Source: Flagellimonas sediminis
Lineage (GTDB): Bacteria; Bacteroidota; Bacteroidia; Flavobacteriales; Flavobacteriaceae
NCBI RefSeq assembly: GCF_010500845.1
Contig: NZ_JAAAMI010000001.1
Span: forward strand, 62,001 to 126,000
DNA: 64,000 nt
Direction: 5' to 3'
This document shows positions 1 to 8,722 of the stretch, piece after piece. The position numbers were made by a program, and so were the translations under genes. Each line of letters opens with the position of its first letter. Position 1 is the stretch's first letter. The notes below the pieces were generated by a model, which ran no database searches, had not been told where the DNA came from, and was given only the letters and a program-made list of their open reading frames with translations.

Positions 1-81
1 GTCAAGCTGGGGGTACTTCTCTTGGGAAAACCCAAAAATGGACAGCAGTACCAAATAGCAGAAAACCAGCGTCTTTCCCAT
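1..81 (-). CDS. N-terminal fragment of an exported protein, cut by the left edge
   Basis: The reverse strand opens at an ATG (79-81) and stays open to the window edge, giving 27 residues. They read as a signal peptide: a Lys near the start, a hydrophobic core (LVFCYLVLLSIFGF) and a S-Q junction of the kind signal peptidase I cleaves in Flavobacteria. The rest lies outside, so no function can be given. It is transcribed in the same direction as the ferredoxin upstream of it and may be the next gene of that run. Confidence 0.6.
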   Translation of the reverse strand, partial: MGKTLVFCYLVLLSIFGFSQEKYPQLD

Positions 82-144
82 GACCCTAAGATACGGGAAA
101 GTCGAATCGTCTGCTATTGAAAATGTATGAATGGATGTTTTGAT

Positions 145-477
145 CTAATCCTCGGCAGGGGCCAATTCCACTTCCAGTCCGTCCAAATCGTCGGTCATAT
201 GGATCTGGCAGCCCAAACGGCTATTGTCCTTTACAAAAAAGGCCTCGGACAACATGGCTTCCTCATCATCGGATTTTTCAGGAAGTTGGTGATCGGAAAG
301 CACGTAACATTGACAGGAAGCACACATGGCCATCCCCCCACAAATACCGATGGTACCCTCTGGGGCCAACTCGTAGGAACGTACGACCTCCATCAGGTTC
401 ATGTTCATATCCGTGGGGGCATCCACTTCGTGGAGTACGCCTTCCCTATCAATAATCTTTAGTTTTATATCGCTCAT
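145..477 (-). CDS. 2Fe-2S ferredoxin, adrenodoxin type
   Basis: A 110-residue soluble electron carrier. C46, C52 and C55 form the CX5CX2C loop and C90 is the fourth ligand, the spacing of vertebrate-adrenodoxin/bacterial Fdx-type [2Fe-2S] ferredoxins; C57 is an extra cysteine. Acidic residues dominate, as expected for docking to a reductase. The gene lies just downstream of a ferredoxin-NADP reductase on the same strand (56-bp gap), so the reductase is its likely partner. NifU-like and Mrp Fe-S assembly genes complete the run. The exact electron acceptor is not visible. Confidence 0.9.
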   Translation of the reverse strand: MSDIKLKIIDREGVLHEVDAPTDMNMNLMEVVRSYELAPEGTIGICGGMAMCASCQCYVLSDHQLPEKSDDEEAMLSEAFFVKDNSRLGCQIHMTDDLDGLEVELAPAED

Positions 478-533
478 ACCTATTTGGAAATCTATGCCTG
501 AGTTTCCTTAACGTTTTAACTACTGCTTTATTT

Positions 534-1592
534 TTAATCGATAGATTTAACAACAGCCTTTGGTGCCTCTTTCTTGCTGCCATCAAAACCAGTGACACCC
601 CCAACCGTGGTATACTTCATGACATATTTTTTATCGGGGAAGATACGTTGATAGGCACTTTGGCACATTAAAGTGGCTTCGTGGAACCCACACAAGATCA
701 ATTTTAGCTTACCTGGGTAGGTATTCACATCACCAATGGCATAGATACCGGGAACATTGGTTTGATAATCGTAGGAGTTGTTCACCTTGATGGCATTCTT
801 CTCTATTTCCAATCCCCAATCGGCAATGGGTCCGAGTTTTGGGGAAAGTCCAAATAATGGGATAAAATGATCGACTTCCACCTCGGTTTCTTCCAAAGTA
901 TCCACATTCTGGACGGTAACTTTCTCTAGCATATCCTCTCCATGAAGGGCCACTACTTCAGAAGGGGTCATCAGATTGATCTTTCCTTCATTTTTCAAGT
1001 GCTGTACCTTTTCAACGGAATCCAAGGCTCCCCGAAATTCATTTCTTCGGTGTACCAACGTAACCTGATCGGCCACATCGGCCAAGAAAATGGACCAGTC
1101 GAGGGCAGAATCCCCTCCTCCGGCGAGCAACACCTTTTTACCGCGATATATTTCCGGTTCTTTGATCATATAGGCCACTCCATCCTCCTCATATTTGGCC
1201 AAGTTGTCCAAAATAGGTTTTCGAGGCTCAAAACTCCCAAGTCCACCAGCAATGGCCACCACAGGAGCATGGTGTTTGGTGCCTTTATTGGTTGTGACCA
1301 CAAAAGTGCCGTCCTCCAACTTATCAATGGTTTCGGCCCGCTCTCCCAAGGTAAACCCAGGTTGAAAGGGTTTGATCTGTTCCATCAGATTGTCCACCAA
1401 CTCCCCAGCCAACACTTCGGGAAAACCGGGGATATCGTAAATGGGTTTTTTGGGATAAATCTCGGAGCACTGCCCACCGGGTTGCGGCAAGGCATCAATC
1501 AAATGGCATTTCAATTGCAACAGGCCTGCTTCAAAAACAGCAAAGAGACCCGTAGGTCCCGCTCCAATAATCAGTATATCGGTTTTGATCAT
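534..1592 (-). CDS. Ferredoxin-NADP(+) reductase, thioredoxin-reductase-like
   Basis: A 352-residue FAD/NAD(P)H oxidoreductase. The FAD-binding GAGPTG motif is at residues 10-15, a second nucleotide-binding glycine motif (AGGGDSA) near 157, and a C-terminal GIYAIGDV flavin motif near 285. It has the thioredoxin-reductase fold but lacks the CxxC redox pair, which is how the bacterial type-2 ferredoxin-NADP reductases (Bacillus YumC, Chlorobaculum FNR) differ from true thioredoxin reductases. It would move electrons between NADPH and ferredoxin in the cytoplasm. The adjacent ferredoxin supports the call. The long plus-strand frame opposite it is a shadow. Confidence 0.92.
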   Translation of the reverse strand: MIKTDILIIGAGPTGLFAVFEAGLLQLKCHLIDALPQPGGQCSEIYPKKPIYDIPGFPEVLAGELVDNLMEQIKPFQPGFTLGERAETIDKLEDGTFVVTTNKGTKHHAPVVAIAGGLGSFEPRKPILDNLAKYEEDGVAYMIKEPEIYRGKKVLLAGGGDSALDWSIFLADVADQVTLVHRRNEFRGALDSVEKVQHLKNEGKINLMTPSEVVALHGEDMLEKVTVQNVDTLEETEVEVDHFIPLFGLSPKLGPIADWGLEIEKNAIKVNNSYDYQTNVPGIYAIGDVNTYPGKLKLILCGFHEATLMCQSAYQRIFPDKKYVMKYTTVGGVTGFDGSKKEAPKAVVKSID

Positions 1593-1656
1593 CTACAAAA
1601 AAATTTTGGCGTGCAACTTACTGCTTGCCCAAGGAAGTAATTATGATTTTTGTCAG

Positions 1657-1896
1657 TTAGCCCACACTGATAACTTCTTCAATTTGAGGAGCATACTTTT
1701 TTATGGTCATTTCCACTCCACTCTTCAAGGTCATCTGATTGACACTACATGCGATACAGTTCCCTTCCAAACGTACTTTAACCGAGTTATCGTTGTCAAT
1801 GGATATCAAGGTAATATCACCACCATCACTCTGGAGAAAAGGTCGAATTTCATCCAAGGCTTTTTCCACGTTGCTCTTAATTTCTTCTGAAGTCAT
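1657..1896 (-). CDS. NifU-like Fe-S scaffold domain protein
   Basis: A 79-residue stand-alone NifU C-terminal (Nfu) domain. It carries the single CxxC pair (C47, C50) that holds a cluster across a dimer, preceded by the family's LQSDGGD segment (residues 21-27). Such proteins carry or transfer Fe-S clusters to apo-enzymes. The stop of the upstream Mrp gene is only 2 bp away, so the two are almost certainly one transcript, and Mrp ATPases act in the same process. The ferredoxin farther along the strand is a plausible client. Confidence 0.92.
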   Translation of the reverse strand: MTSEEIKSNVEKALDEIRPFLQSDGGDITLISIDNDNSVKVRLEGNCIACSVNQMTLKSGVEMTIKKYAPQIEEVISVG

Positions 1897-1898
1897 AC

Positions 1899-3038
1899 TT
1901 ATTTCTTTTTAACGGCCGAACAACCAGCCATTGTTGTAATCTTGATTGCTTCGGTAGGAGGAAGGTCCGTATTGCGACGTACCAGTTCCTGCACCACGTT
2001 TTTGGTCAACTCCTCAAAAGCTTCCTCAATAGGTGAGGCTGTCTGGAGGGCTGCCGGTCTTCCCACATCCCCCGCTTCCCTTATGCTCTGCACCAATGGC
2101 ATTTCTCCCAAGAATGGAACATCTAGGTCTTCCGCCAAGTTTTTGGCACCGTTTTGTCCAAAGATATAATATTTGTTATCAGGCAATTCTTCCGGGGTAA
2201 AGTAGGCCATATTCTCCACAATTCCCAAAACAGGCACATTTATGGCCTCCTGTTGGAACATGGCAACACCTTTTCTGGCATCGGCCAGGGCAATTTCCTG
2301 TGGCGTGCTCACCACCACCGCGCCGGTTACGGGCAAGGATTGCATAATGCTCAAATGGATGTCTCCCGTGCCCGGAGGTAAATCCAACAATAAAAAGTCC
2401 AATTCCCCCCAATGGGCATCAAAGATCATTTGGTTCAACGCCTTTGCGGCCATGGGGCCTCTCCAAATCACCGCTTGGTTAGGCTGGGTGAAAAATCCAA
2501 TGGACAAGAGTTTTACCCCATAATTTTCAATGGGTTTCATCTTTGCCTTACCATTCACATTGATGGACAAAGGTTTTTCGTTGGCCACATCGAACATGAT
2601 AGGCATGGATGGTCCGTAAATATCGGTATCCAACAAGCCTACCTTAAAGCCCATTTTGGCCAATGTGACCGCCAAATTGGCCGTAATGGTAGATTTACCC
2701 ACGCCTCCCTTGCCAGATGCAACGGCAATGATATTTTGAATTCCGGGAATGGGATTCCCCTTAATTTGGTTCACCTTGGGCTTGGCCGGGGCATCAACCT
2801 TTAGGTTAACCTTGATCTTGGCTTTTTCATATACCTCGCTGTGGATGATCTTCAATATCTCCACTTCTGTTTTCTTTTTGGCCTGAAGACTTGGATTTTT
2901 GATGGTCACATCTACCTCAACCTCATCACCAAATACCTGTACATTGGTAACCGCTCCGCTCTCCACTAGGTTCTGCCCTTCACCAGGGGCAGATATTTTC
3001 TCCAGTGCTTTAAGAATGTCTACTTTCTTCAACTTCAT
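1899..3038 (-). CDS. mrp: Mrp/NBP35-family iron-sulfur cluster carrier ATPase
   Basis: A 379-residue protein from the chosen ATG at 3036-3038. An in-frame ATG 18 bp upstream (3056) is possible, but the family consensus begins at MKLKK. An N-terminal MIP18/DUF59 domain (about 1-85) is followed by a deviant Walker A GKGGVGKST (about 108-116) and a ParA/MinD-like ATPase domain with DLPPGTGD. A C-terminal cysteine is present (C-S-A-V). ApbC/Mrp proteins bind and deliver Fe-S clusters in an ATP-dependent way. It is coupled to the NifU-like gene 2 bp downstream. Confidence 0.93.
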   Translation of the reverse strand: MKLKKVDILKALEKISAPGEGQNLVESGAVTNVQVFGDEVEVDVTIKNPSLQAKKKTEVEILKIIHSEVYEKAKIKVNLKVDAPAKPKVNQIKGNPIPGIQNIIAVASGKGGVGKSTITANLAVTLAKMGFKVGLLDTDIYGPSMPIMFDVANEKPLSINVNGKAKMKPIENYGVKLLSIGFFTQPNQAVIWRGPMAAKALNQMIFDAHWGELDFLLLDLPPGTGDIHLSIMQSLPVTGAVVVSTPQEIALADARKGVAMFQQEAINVPVLGIVENMAYFTPEELPDNKYYIFGQNGAKNLAEDLDVPFLGEMPLVQSIREAGDVGRPAALQTASPIEEAFEELTKNVVQELVRRNTDLPPTEAIKITTMAGCSAVKKK

Positions 3039-3082
3039 GTATCCTGTTTTTACCATCAGTCGTTTGAACTGATTCTAAACTA

Positions 3083-3090
3083 CAAAGATA
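3083..3090 (-). promoter_or_regulatory. Candidate -7 promoter box for the mrp transcript
   Basis: The reverse strand reads TATCTTTG, an exact match to the Bacteroidota -7 consensus TAnnTTTG, about 45 bp upstream of the mrp ATG. I see no clear -33 TTG partner, so the call rests on one element and its position. Confidence 0.45.
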
Positions 3091-3248
3091 CGGCGTTGGG
3101 ATTAGATTTTATAGTAGGCAGGTTGAAATTCAAAAAAGGACAAATTTGCCAATTGCAATTGGAGATTCACCAGCAATTAATGAAGGGCTTTGGAAGGCAT
3201 TTTTATGAAAAAACCGTAGCTTAGGAACTTATTTAACCAACTACCAAC

Positions 3249-4910
3249 ATGTTGCGCAACACCAAACTCCCCCATCTCGCTTTATTGTCCATTTCCCTGT
3301 TTTGGCTTTCCTGCTCATCGGGCAAACATAGCTTCACCAAAAAGGATGTAAAAGGATCTGAAAAATTGATCGGCCTGAGTTTTTCCAAAAAGGATATCGA
3401 CACCCTTTATCCATACTTGGAAAGGAACCTTTCCGGGTTTGATTCCCTCAGAAAATACCCGTTGGACAATGATGTGTTCCCTGCCGTTCGGTTTGATCCC
3501 GTGCCCTTTGGCTTTAAGATGCCAGAGCAGTTGGATGGAAATGATTGGAACATTCCTGACTATGTTGAAATACCCGAACGTTTTGACGACCTGGCCTTTT
3601 ATACCATTCCACAACTGGCCTCTTTGATCAAGCATCAAAAAATCACTTCAACCGAGTTGACCCAATTTTTTCTTGATCGATTAAAAAAATACCAACCTAC
3701 CTTACAATGTAGCATCAGCATTACCGATAGTCTGGCATTGGCACAGGCCAAACGCGCCGATGAGGAAATCAAACAAGGAAGATACAGGGGCATTTTACAT
3801 GGCATCCCCTATGGCACCAAAGACTTGATGGCAGTACCTGGCTATACCACTACTTGGGGCGCCGAGCCCTATAAAAATCAAGTCATTGATCAAACAGCTA
3901 CGGTAATCCAAAAATTGGAAGATGCCGGTGCGGTTTTGGTAGCTAAATTGGTTTCCGGTTCATTGGCCCGAGGTGATGTTTGGTTTGGTGGCAAAACCAA
4001 AAACCCATGGGACATAACACAAGGGGCCACAGGTTCCTCTGCTGGTTCCGGATCTGCAACCTCTGCCGGACTTGTTCCCTTTGCCCTTGGAACCGAAACA
4101 TTAGGTTCCATCACCTCACCAAGTACCCGAAACGGCGTTACGGGATTACGTCCCACCTATGGAAGGGTAAGTCGACATGGGGTAATGAGCCTGAGTTGGT
4201 CCATGGACAAAGTGGGGCCCTTGGCCAGAAATGCCGAGGACTGCGCCATCGTATTTTCGGTTATCCAAGGTGAGGATAAGAACGATTTGACCACCAAAAA
4301 TCTGCCCTTTGGTGTGGATTGGACCAAAGATGCGAAATCCCTTAAAGTGGCCTACCTGAAAAAGGACATTGAAAAAGATACTACCGACACTGGTGATAAT
4401 TTGAGAAATGCCTTGAAAGTCTTGAAAGAAATGGGCATTGAACCCACTGAGGTGGAACTTCCTGAAGATGTTCCCTTTAGAGGTTTCGATATTATCCTAA
4501 GAGCTGAAGCGGGTGCCTTTTTTGATGAATTGGTACGCTCTGGAGAAGTGGACCTCATGGTGGAACAGGACCAACGCTCAAGGGCCAATTCGCTGCGCCA
4601 AAGTCGATTTATCCCTGCTGTGGAGTATCTTCAAGCGAACCGACAACGCCAAGTGCTCATGCAGAAAATGCAGGATCTGATGAAAGATTATGATGTGTTG
4701 ATATCCCCTTCCTTCGGCAATGATCAATTGCTCGCCACCAATCTAACGGGCCATCCCGTTATTGCGATTCCCACAGGTCTGGACAAGAAAAACCACCCGA
4801 CCAGCATGACGTTTGTGGGCAAATTGTACGACGAGGCCAGTATTCTTTTGTTGGCCAAGGCTTTTCAGGATCATTCGGAGTTTGATGAGCTGCATCCCCC
4901 TGGGTATTGA
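3249..4910 (+). CDS. Amidase-signature hydrolase, predicted lipoprotein
   Basis: A 553-residue amidase. The N-terminus is a lipoprotein signal peptide ending in a lipobox (LFWLSC, Cys about residue 22), so the enzyme is probably periplasmic and membrane-anchored. The Ser-cisSer-Lys catalytic triad of the amidase-signature family is visible as K191 (GTKD), S263 in the Gly/Ser-rich GSSAGSGS stretch, and nucleophile S287 (TLGSI). The 24-residue gap between the two serines is the family standard. The substrate cannot be read from the sequence. The gene stands alone, and its stop abuts the convergent alkyltransferase-like gene. Confidence 0.9.
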   Translation: MLRNTKLPHLALLSISLFWLSCSSGKHSFTKKDVKGSEKLIGLSFSKKDIDTLYPYLERNLSGFDSLRKYPLDNDVFPAVRFDPVPFGFKMPEQLDGNDWNIPDYVEIPERFDDLAFYTIPQLASLIKHQKITSTELTQFFLDRLKKYQPTLQCSISITDSLALAQAKRADEEIKQGRYRGILHGIPYGTKDLMAVPGYTTTWGAEPYKNQVIDQTATVIQKLEDAGAVLVAKLVSGSLARGDVWFGGKTKNPWDITQGATGSSAGSGSATSAGLVPFALGTETLGSITSPSTRNGVTGLRPTYGRVSRHGVMSLSWSMDKVGPLARNAEDCAIVFSVIQGEDKNDLTTKNLPFGVDWTKDAKSLKVAYLKKDIEKDTTDTGDNLRNALKVLKEMGIEPTEVELPEDVPFRGFDIILRAEAGAFFDELVRSGEVDLMVEQDQRSRANSLRQSRFIPAVEYLQANRQRQVLMQKMQDLMKDYDVLISPSFGNDQLLATNLTGHPVIAIPTGLDKKNHPTSMTFVGKLYDEASILLLAKAFQDHSEFDELHPPGY

Positions 4911-5234
4911 TCACAACTCCTTGGCTGGGTCCCAGAAGTATTTTTGGAAGTCGACAATTTGGTTGTCCTTGATCTGGATACCCTCATTTTCTAGGAGTTG
5001 TTGCATAAGGTTGGTGCCACCAAAATGATGTTTTCCAGTCAATACCCCGGTTCGATTGACCACCCGGTGTGCCGGTACATCCTTGGCCGATGAACTGTTC
5101 ATGGCCCAACCTACCATACGGGCACTGCGTGCCGCCCCCAAATATTTGGCAATGGCCCCGTACGAGGTAACCCGACCATAGGGAATCTCCCTTGCTACTT
5201 GATAGACCTTGTCAAAAAAATTAAGCTCTTCCAT
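4911..5234 (-). CDS. Alkyltransferase-like (ATL) DNA-binding protein, MGMT family
   Basis: A 107-residue stand-alone C-terminal MGMT/Ogt domain with the helix-turn-helix segment (GRVTSYGAIAKYLG) that reads the DNA minor groove. The alkyl-acceptor PCHRV motif is PAHRV here (A55 in place of Cys), so it cannot take up alkyl groups itself. Known ATL proteins flag O6-alkylguanine for nucleotide excision repair. The gene ends 1 bp from the convergent amidase gene and lies 2 bp from the LysE gene, probably in one transcript with LysE and trmB. Confidence 0.85.
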   Translation of the reverse strand: MEELNFFDKVYQVAREIPYGRVTSYGAIAKYLGAARSARMVGWAMNSSSAKDVPAHRVVNRTGVLTGKHHFGGTNLMQQLLENEGIQIKDNQIVDFQKYFWDPAKEL

Positions 5235-5235
5235 G

Positions 5236-5865
5236 TTATCGGTACAGAATACGCATCAGGGTGATAATCAACAACAAAAGCATCAAGGCACTCAAGATAT
5301 AATTTGAGTTTTTCGAAAAACGATTGGTCTTGGTCTCCAGCTTATCAAAATAGAAAGTATAGAGATAGAGCACGGCAAAGGTCCCTGTCCCTGCTGCGAC
5401 CACAAACGTGGTAATATCCTGGGCCTCGAACTTGATCCAGCCTGCCTCGTTCCACATGGCGTTTAGTCCACTGTAATATGGAATGGTCAATAGATTGAGG
5501 GCAGCCAACAAAACCCCTTTAAAAAAGCTGTTCTTCTTACTCAGGTTCACCTTTTTGAGCTTTTTTTCCTTTCTCTGTTTGGCAACAATGAAAAAATAGA
5601 TAGCAAAAAAGGCAAAAATGGCAATGGCAATTTTTAGAAGTATATCGATAACCTCTGGGTTTCGGTATAAAAATTTAGAGATGAAAACCGCCACATAGGC
5701 CTGGATCATGATCATGGAAGAGACCCCTAGGCTAAAAATGACCCCGTTCAATTTTCCTTTTTCCACGCTGATCTTGGCTGCATTCATATTGAGCAGACCG
5801 GGCGGCACCGTTGCCATAAAGGCAGCCGAAAACGTGGCAAAAAAAAGAATCAGGATATGGGTCAT
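5236..5865 (-). CDS. LysE/RhtB-family exporter
   Basis: A 209-residue integral membrane protein with about six hydrophobic segments. It opens with the LysE-family signature region (PPGLLNMNAAK near residues 21-31). The central loop (about 92-112) is rich in Lys. LysE-family proteins export amino acids or similar small metabolites across the inner membrane; the substrate is not predictable. It is packed between the ATL gene and trmB on the same strand with gaps of 1-10 bp, indicating co-transcription rather than shared function. Confidence 0.8.
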   Translation of the reverse strand: MTHILILFFATFSAAFMATVPPGLLNMNAAKISVEKGKLNGVIFSLGVSSMIMIQAYVAVFISKFLYRNPEVIDILLKIAIAIFAFFAIYFFIVAKQRKEKKLKKVNLSKKNSFFKGVLLAALNLLTIPYYSGLNAMWNEAGWIKFEAQDITTFVVAAGTGTFAVLYLYTFYFDKLETKTNRFSKNSNYILSALMLLLLIITLMRILYR

Positions 5866-5875
5866 GAATCAGTGG

Positions 5876-6544
5876 TCAGTGAATCCTAAATTGGATGAAG
5901 GTAATTGGTTTTCCTTTTTCAAGATACTGATTTTCATAGAAAGTCTGAATCTCCAAAACCTCCGAAGGAGCCCCTTCGTTCTTGTACACATCATGGTTGG
6001 AGTAGATAATCTCATGCCCCAAACCTTGCAAGAGGCCAAGCGTATAGCCATGCATAAACTCACTGTCCGTTTTTAGATTGACCACCCCATCGGGTTTAAG
6101 AATATGTTTGTATTTTTTTAGAAAATCAGGGTTGGTCATCCGATGTTTGGTCCGTTTGTATTTGATCTGTGGATCAGGGAAGGTAATCCAGATTTCTGAT
6201 ACTTCACCAGGACCGAAAAGGAGGTCTACCAACTCTATTTGGGAACGCAGAAAACCCACATTCTTCAGATTTTCTTCCAAGGCAATCTTGGCTCCCCTCC
6301 AAAAACGGGCCCCCTTAATGTCTACGCCGATATAATTTTTATCAGGATTTCTTTTGGCAAGCCCAACGGTATATTCTCCTTTGCCACAACCCAATTCTAG
6401 CACAATGGGATGGTCATTGCCGAAAAACGAGGCCCAATTTCCCTTATATTGGAAGCCTTCCACCACTTCGTCCCGCTTGGGCTGGACCACATTGTAAAAG
6501 GTTTCGTTTTCTTTGAACCGTTTTAGTTTGTTTTTACTTCCCAC
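5876..6544 (-). CDS. trmB: tRNA (guanine(46)-N7)-methyltransferase
   Basis: A 222-residue SAM-dependent methyltransferase that makes m7G46 in the tRNA variable loop. SAM-binding motif I is ELGCGKGEY (about 50-58), followed by IGVDIKGAR and the diagnostic TrmB motif FPDPQIKYKRTKHR (about 119-132). Length and motif order are typical. It is the first gene of the trmB-LysE-ATL run, and a short AT-rich gap separates it from the divergent glycosyltransferase. Confidence 0.94.
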   Translation of the reverse strand: MGSKNKLKRFKENETFYNVVQPKRDEVVEGFQYKGNWASFFGNDHPIVLELGCGKGEYTVGLAKRNPDKNYIGVDIKGARFWRGAKIALEENLKNVGFLRSQIELVDLLFGPGEVSEIWITFPDPQIKYKRTKHRMTNPDFLKKYKHILKPDGVVNLKTDSEFMHGYTLGLLQGLGHEIIYSNHDVYKNEGAPSEVLEIQTFYENQYLEKGKPITFIQFRIH

Positions 6545-6629
6545 TTTCGAATTTTCTTGTGCAAAAATTTAATGATTTCGCAAAACTAAGGAAATCTATA
6601 ACCAAATGGCATTTTGTTTTTTTGCGGTT

Positions 6630-7742
6630 ATGCAAAATTCCAAACGAATCTTGGTAGCCCCATTGAACTGGGGATTGGGACATGCCACAAGATGCATCCC
6701 CATTATTCAGGCATTGATCGATCACGGCCATCAACCTTTCATCGCTTCAGATGGAGTGGCATTGTCCCTTTTGCAGAAGGAATTCCCTAATGTTCCTTCC
6801 TTTGAACTTTCTTCTTATAAAATCACCTATGCCGAAAAGGCCAAGAATTTTAAGATCAAGATGATCTGGGATTCGCCAAAAGTACTGAAAGCCATAGCTA
6901 AGGAGAAAAAAGAAGTGAAACGTTTGGTGAAGGAACACAAATTGGATGGGATAATTTCAGACAATAGGTTGGGGGTGTTTTACAAAAAGGTGCCTTGTGT
7001 GTTCATCACCCATCAATTGAACGTCTTATCCGGAAACACCACTTGGATGAGTTCCAAGGTGCATCAAAAAGTAATCAAAAAATTTGATGCCTGCTGGGTT
7101 CCCGATGTTGAGGGAAAACCTAACCTCACCGGAAAATTGGGCCATTTGAAAAAATCAAAATTGAAGATTGCCTACTTGGGCCCATTGAGTCGTTTTGAAA
7201 AAAAGGAACTCCCAAAACAATATAATTTGATGGTCCTGCTGTCAGGACCAGAACCCCAACGCACTTTTTTGGAGGAAAAATTATTGAAGGAATTACAAGG
7301 TTTTGAAGGAAACATCCTTTTTGTGAAAGGAAAGATTGAAGGGGAACAATCCAAGGAAGAAATCAAAACAGAAAAAGGTTCCATCATTCTCTACAATTAT
7401 ATGAAATCGGCAGAGTTGGGAACGTCTATCAACCAAAGTGAAAAAGTACTTTGCAGATCGGGGTATACCACAGTAATGGACCTTGCCAAATTGGAAAAAA
7501 AGGCCTTTTTTATACCCACACCGGGGCAGTACGAACAAGAATATCTGGCAAAACGCTTGGAAAAACAGCAATTGGTCCCGTATTGCGAGCAGGATGATTT
7601 CTCCTTGGAACAACTTTCAAGAATGAAAGATTTTGAAGGTCTTACCCAGTTTGAATCCCCTATGGATTATGCGGGTTTGTTCACTGTCTTTTCCAAGGTG
7701 AACGAAAACTCGGATCCCACCCCGACCTCACTTTCCACATAA
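6630..7742 (+). CDS. Glycosyltransferase of the MurG/UDP-sugar (GT-B) type
   Basis: A 370-residue protein from ATG 6630; an upstream ATG at 6606 would add a non-conserved octapeptide. The N-terminus (ILVAPLNWGLGHATRC) matches the first Rossmann strand and Gly-rich loop of GT-B enzymes. The C-terminal half carries the sugar-nucleotide-binding segment RSGYTTVMDL and PTPGQYEQE, like the nucleotide-sugar site of GT28 enzymes. No signal peptide is seen. Acceptor unknown; a lipid or envelope glycan is possible. Its last 76 bp overlap the 3' end of the convergent histidine-kinase gene. Confidence 0.8.
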   Translation: MQNSKRILVAPLNWGLGHATRCIPIIQALIDHGHQPFIASDGVALSLLQKEFPNVPSFELSSYKITYAEKAKNFKIKMIWDSPKVLKAIAKEKKEVKRLVKEHKLDGIISDNRLGVFYKKVPCVFITHQLNVLSGNTTWMSSKVHQKVIKKFDACWVPDVEGKPNLTGKLGHLKKSKLKIAYLGPLSRFEKKELPKQYNLMVLLSGPEPQRTFLEEKLLKELQGFEGNILFVKGKIEGEQSKEEIKTEKGSIILYNYMKSAELGTSINQSEKVLCRSGYTTVMDLAKLEKKAFFIPTPGQYEQEYLAKRLEKQQLVPYCEQDDFSLEQLSRMKDFEGLTQFESPMDYAGLFTVFSKVNENSDPTPTSLST

Positions 7743-8722
7743 ATTTTTTCCCCATGGGCCTCAATGATATGCTTCACAATGGAAAGGCCCAATCCTGAAC
7801 CTCCCTCCGTCCTACTTCCACTTTGGTCCACACGGTAAAAACGTTCAAAAAGTCTTGGAATGTGTTGTTTGGGAATTCCGACCCCGTTATCGGTAACCCT
7901 TACGATTACCTTGTTTTTTATCAGGTTTTCCACACTTACTTCGGTAGTTCCATTGGAATGGCCGTATTTAATAGAGTTCACCAAGAGGTTACTGATCACT
8001 TGCTGTATCTTTTCCCTATCGGCATTCACATAAATGGGTTTGGGATATTCCATGTCGAAAGTGAGGGTGATCTGTTTCTTAGCCGCCTTCATCTCCAAGA
8101 GATCAAAGGTATTTTGAATAAGCTCGATGACATCAAAATCTTCCCGTTCCACTTTCAGCTCACCGGCTTCGAACTTGGTGATAAGATCTAGGTCCTTAAC
8201 AATGTAAATCAAGCGTTCCACCCCTTTGTTAGCTCTTTCCAGATATTTTTCACGGAGTTTTTTGTCACGCATGGCACCATCTAATAAGGTAAGGATGTAC
8301 CCTTGCACAGTAAACAATGGGGTCTTCAGTTCGTGGGAAACGTTTCCTAAAAATTCCTTTCGGTATTCTTCCCTGATTTTTAAAGTGTCTATCTCTATTT
8401 TCTTTCCTTCGGCAAATCTTTCAATTTCCTCGGTCAGCGTTTTCATATCGGTGGTCACTGGCTTAGAGGAAAAAGATGAGGATTCCAACAAGGTGACATC
8501 GTCATAGATCTTTTTGATCCTCCTATAAATGAACCGTTCTACCCGAACCTGGATAACCGTAAAACATATGGCAAAACTGATCAGTGCGAATAACAGTGTG
8601 TAGGCCCAATCCATATGGCCAAGGTCCATGTGGAAAAGCACAAAAAGTAGGGTTGTTAAAACGGTGATGACCAGGGAAGACCTAAGGGCAAACTTATATG
8701 ATTTCCTTAGTTTTATGGCCAT
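7667..8722 (-). CDS. phoR: PhoR-like sensor histidine kinase
   Basis: A 351-residue membrane sensor. Two hydrophobic segments (about 14-32 and 40-58) are separated by a very short loop, so there is little periplasmic sensor. A cytoplasmic linker leads to the H-box (NVSHELKTPL, about 132-141) and a HATPase with N, G1 (DNGVGIP), F and G2 (GGSGLGLSIV) boxes. Its ATG overlaps the stop of the response-regulator gene by one base (TGATG), which implies translational coupling. A PhoR identity is inferred from the PhoB-like partner and the Pho-box-like array next door. In other bacteria PhoR usually senses through the Pst/PhoU complex, and no pst genes lie in this window. Confidence 0.85.
   Translation of the reverse strand: MAIKLRKSYKFALRSSLVITVLTTLLFVLFHMDLGHMDWAYTLLFALISFAICFTVIQVRVERFIYRRIKKIYDDVTLLESSSFSSKPVTTDMKTLTEEIERFAEGKKIEIDTLKIREEYRKEFLGNVSHELKTPLFTVQGYILTLLDGAMRDKKLREKYLERANKGVERLIYIVKDLDLITKFEAGELKVEREDFDVIELIQNTFDLLEMKAAKKQITLTFDMEYPKPIYVNADREKIQQVISNLLVNSIKYGHSNGTTEVSVENLIKNKVIVRVTDNGVGIPKQHIPRLFERFYRVDQSGSRTEGGSGLGLSIVKHIIEAHGEKIYVESEVGVGSEFSFTLEKTVNKPA

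Noticed and set aside
942..1640. 232-codon plus-strand frame opposite the ferredoxin-NADP reductase
   Set aside because: It is antisense to a gene with clear FAD and NADPH motifs and shows no protein-like pattern.
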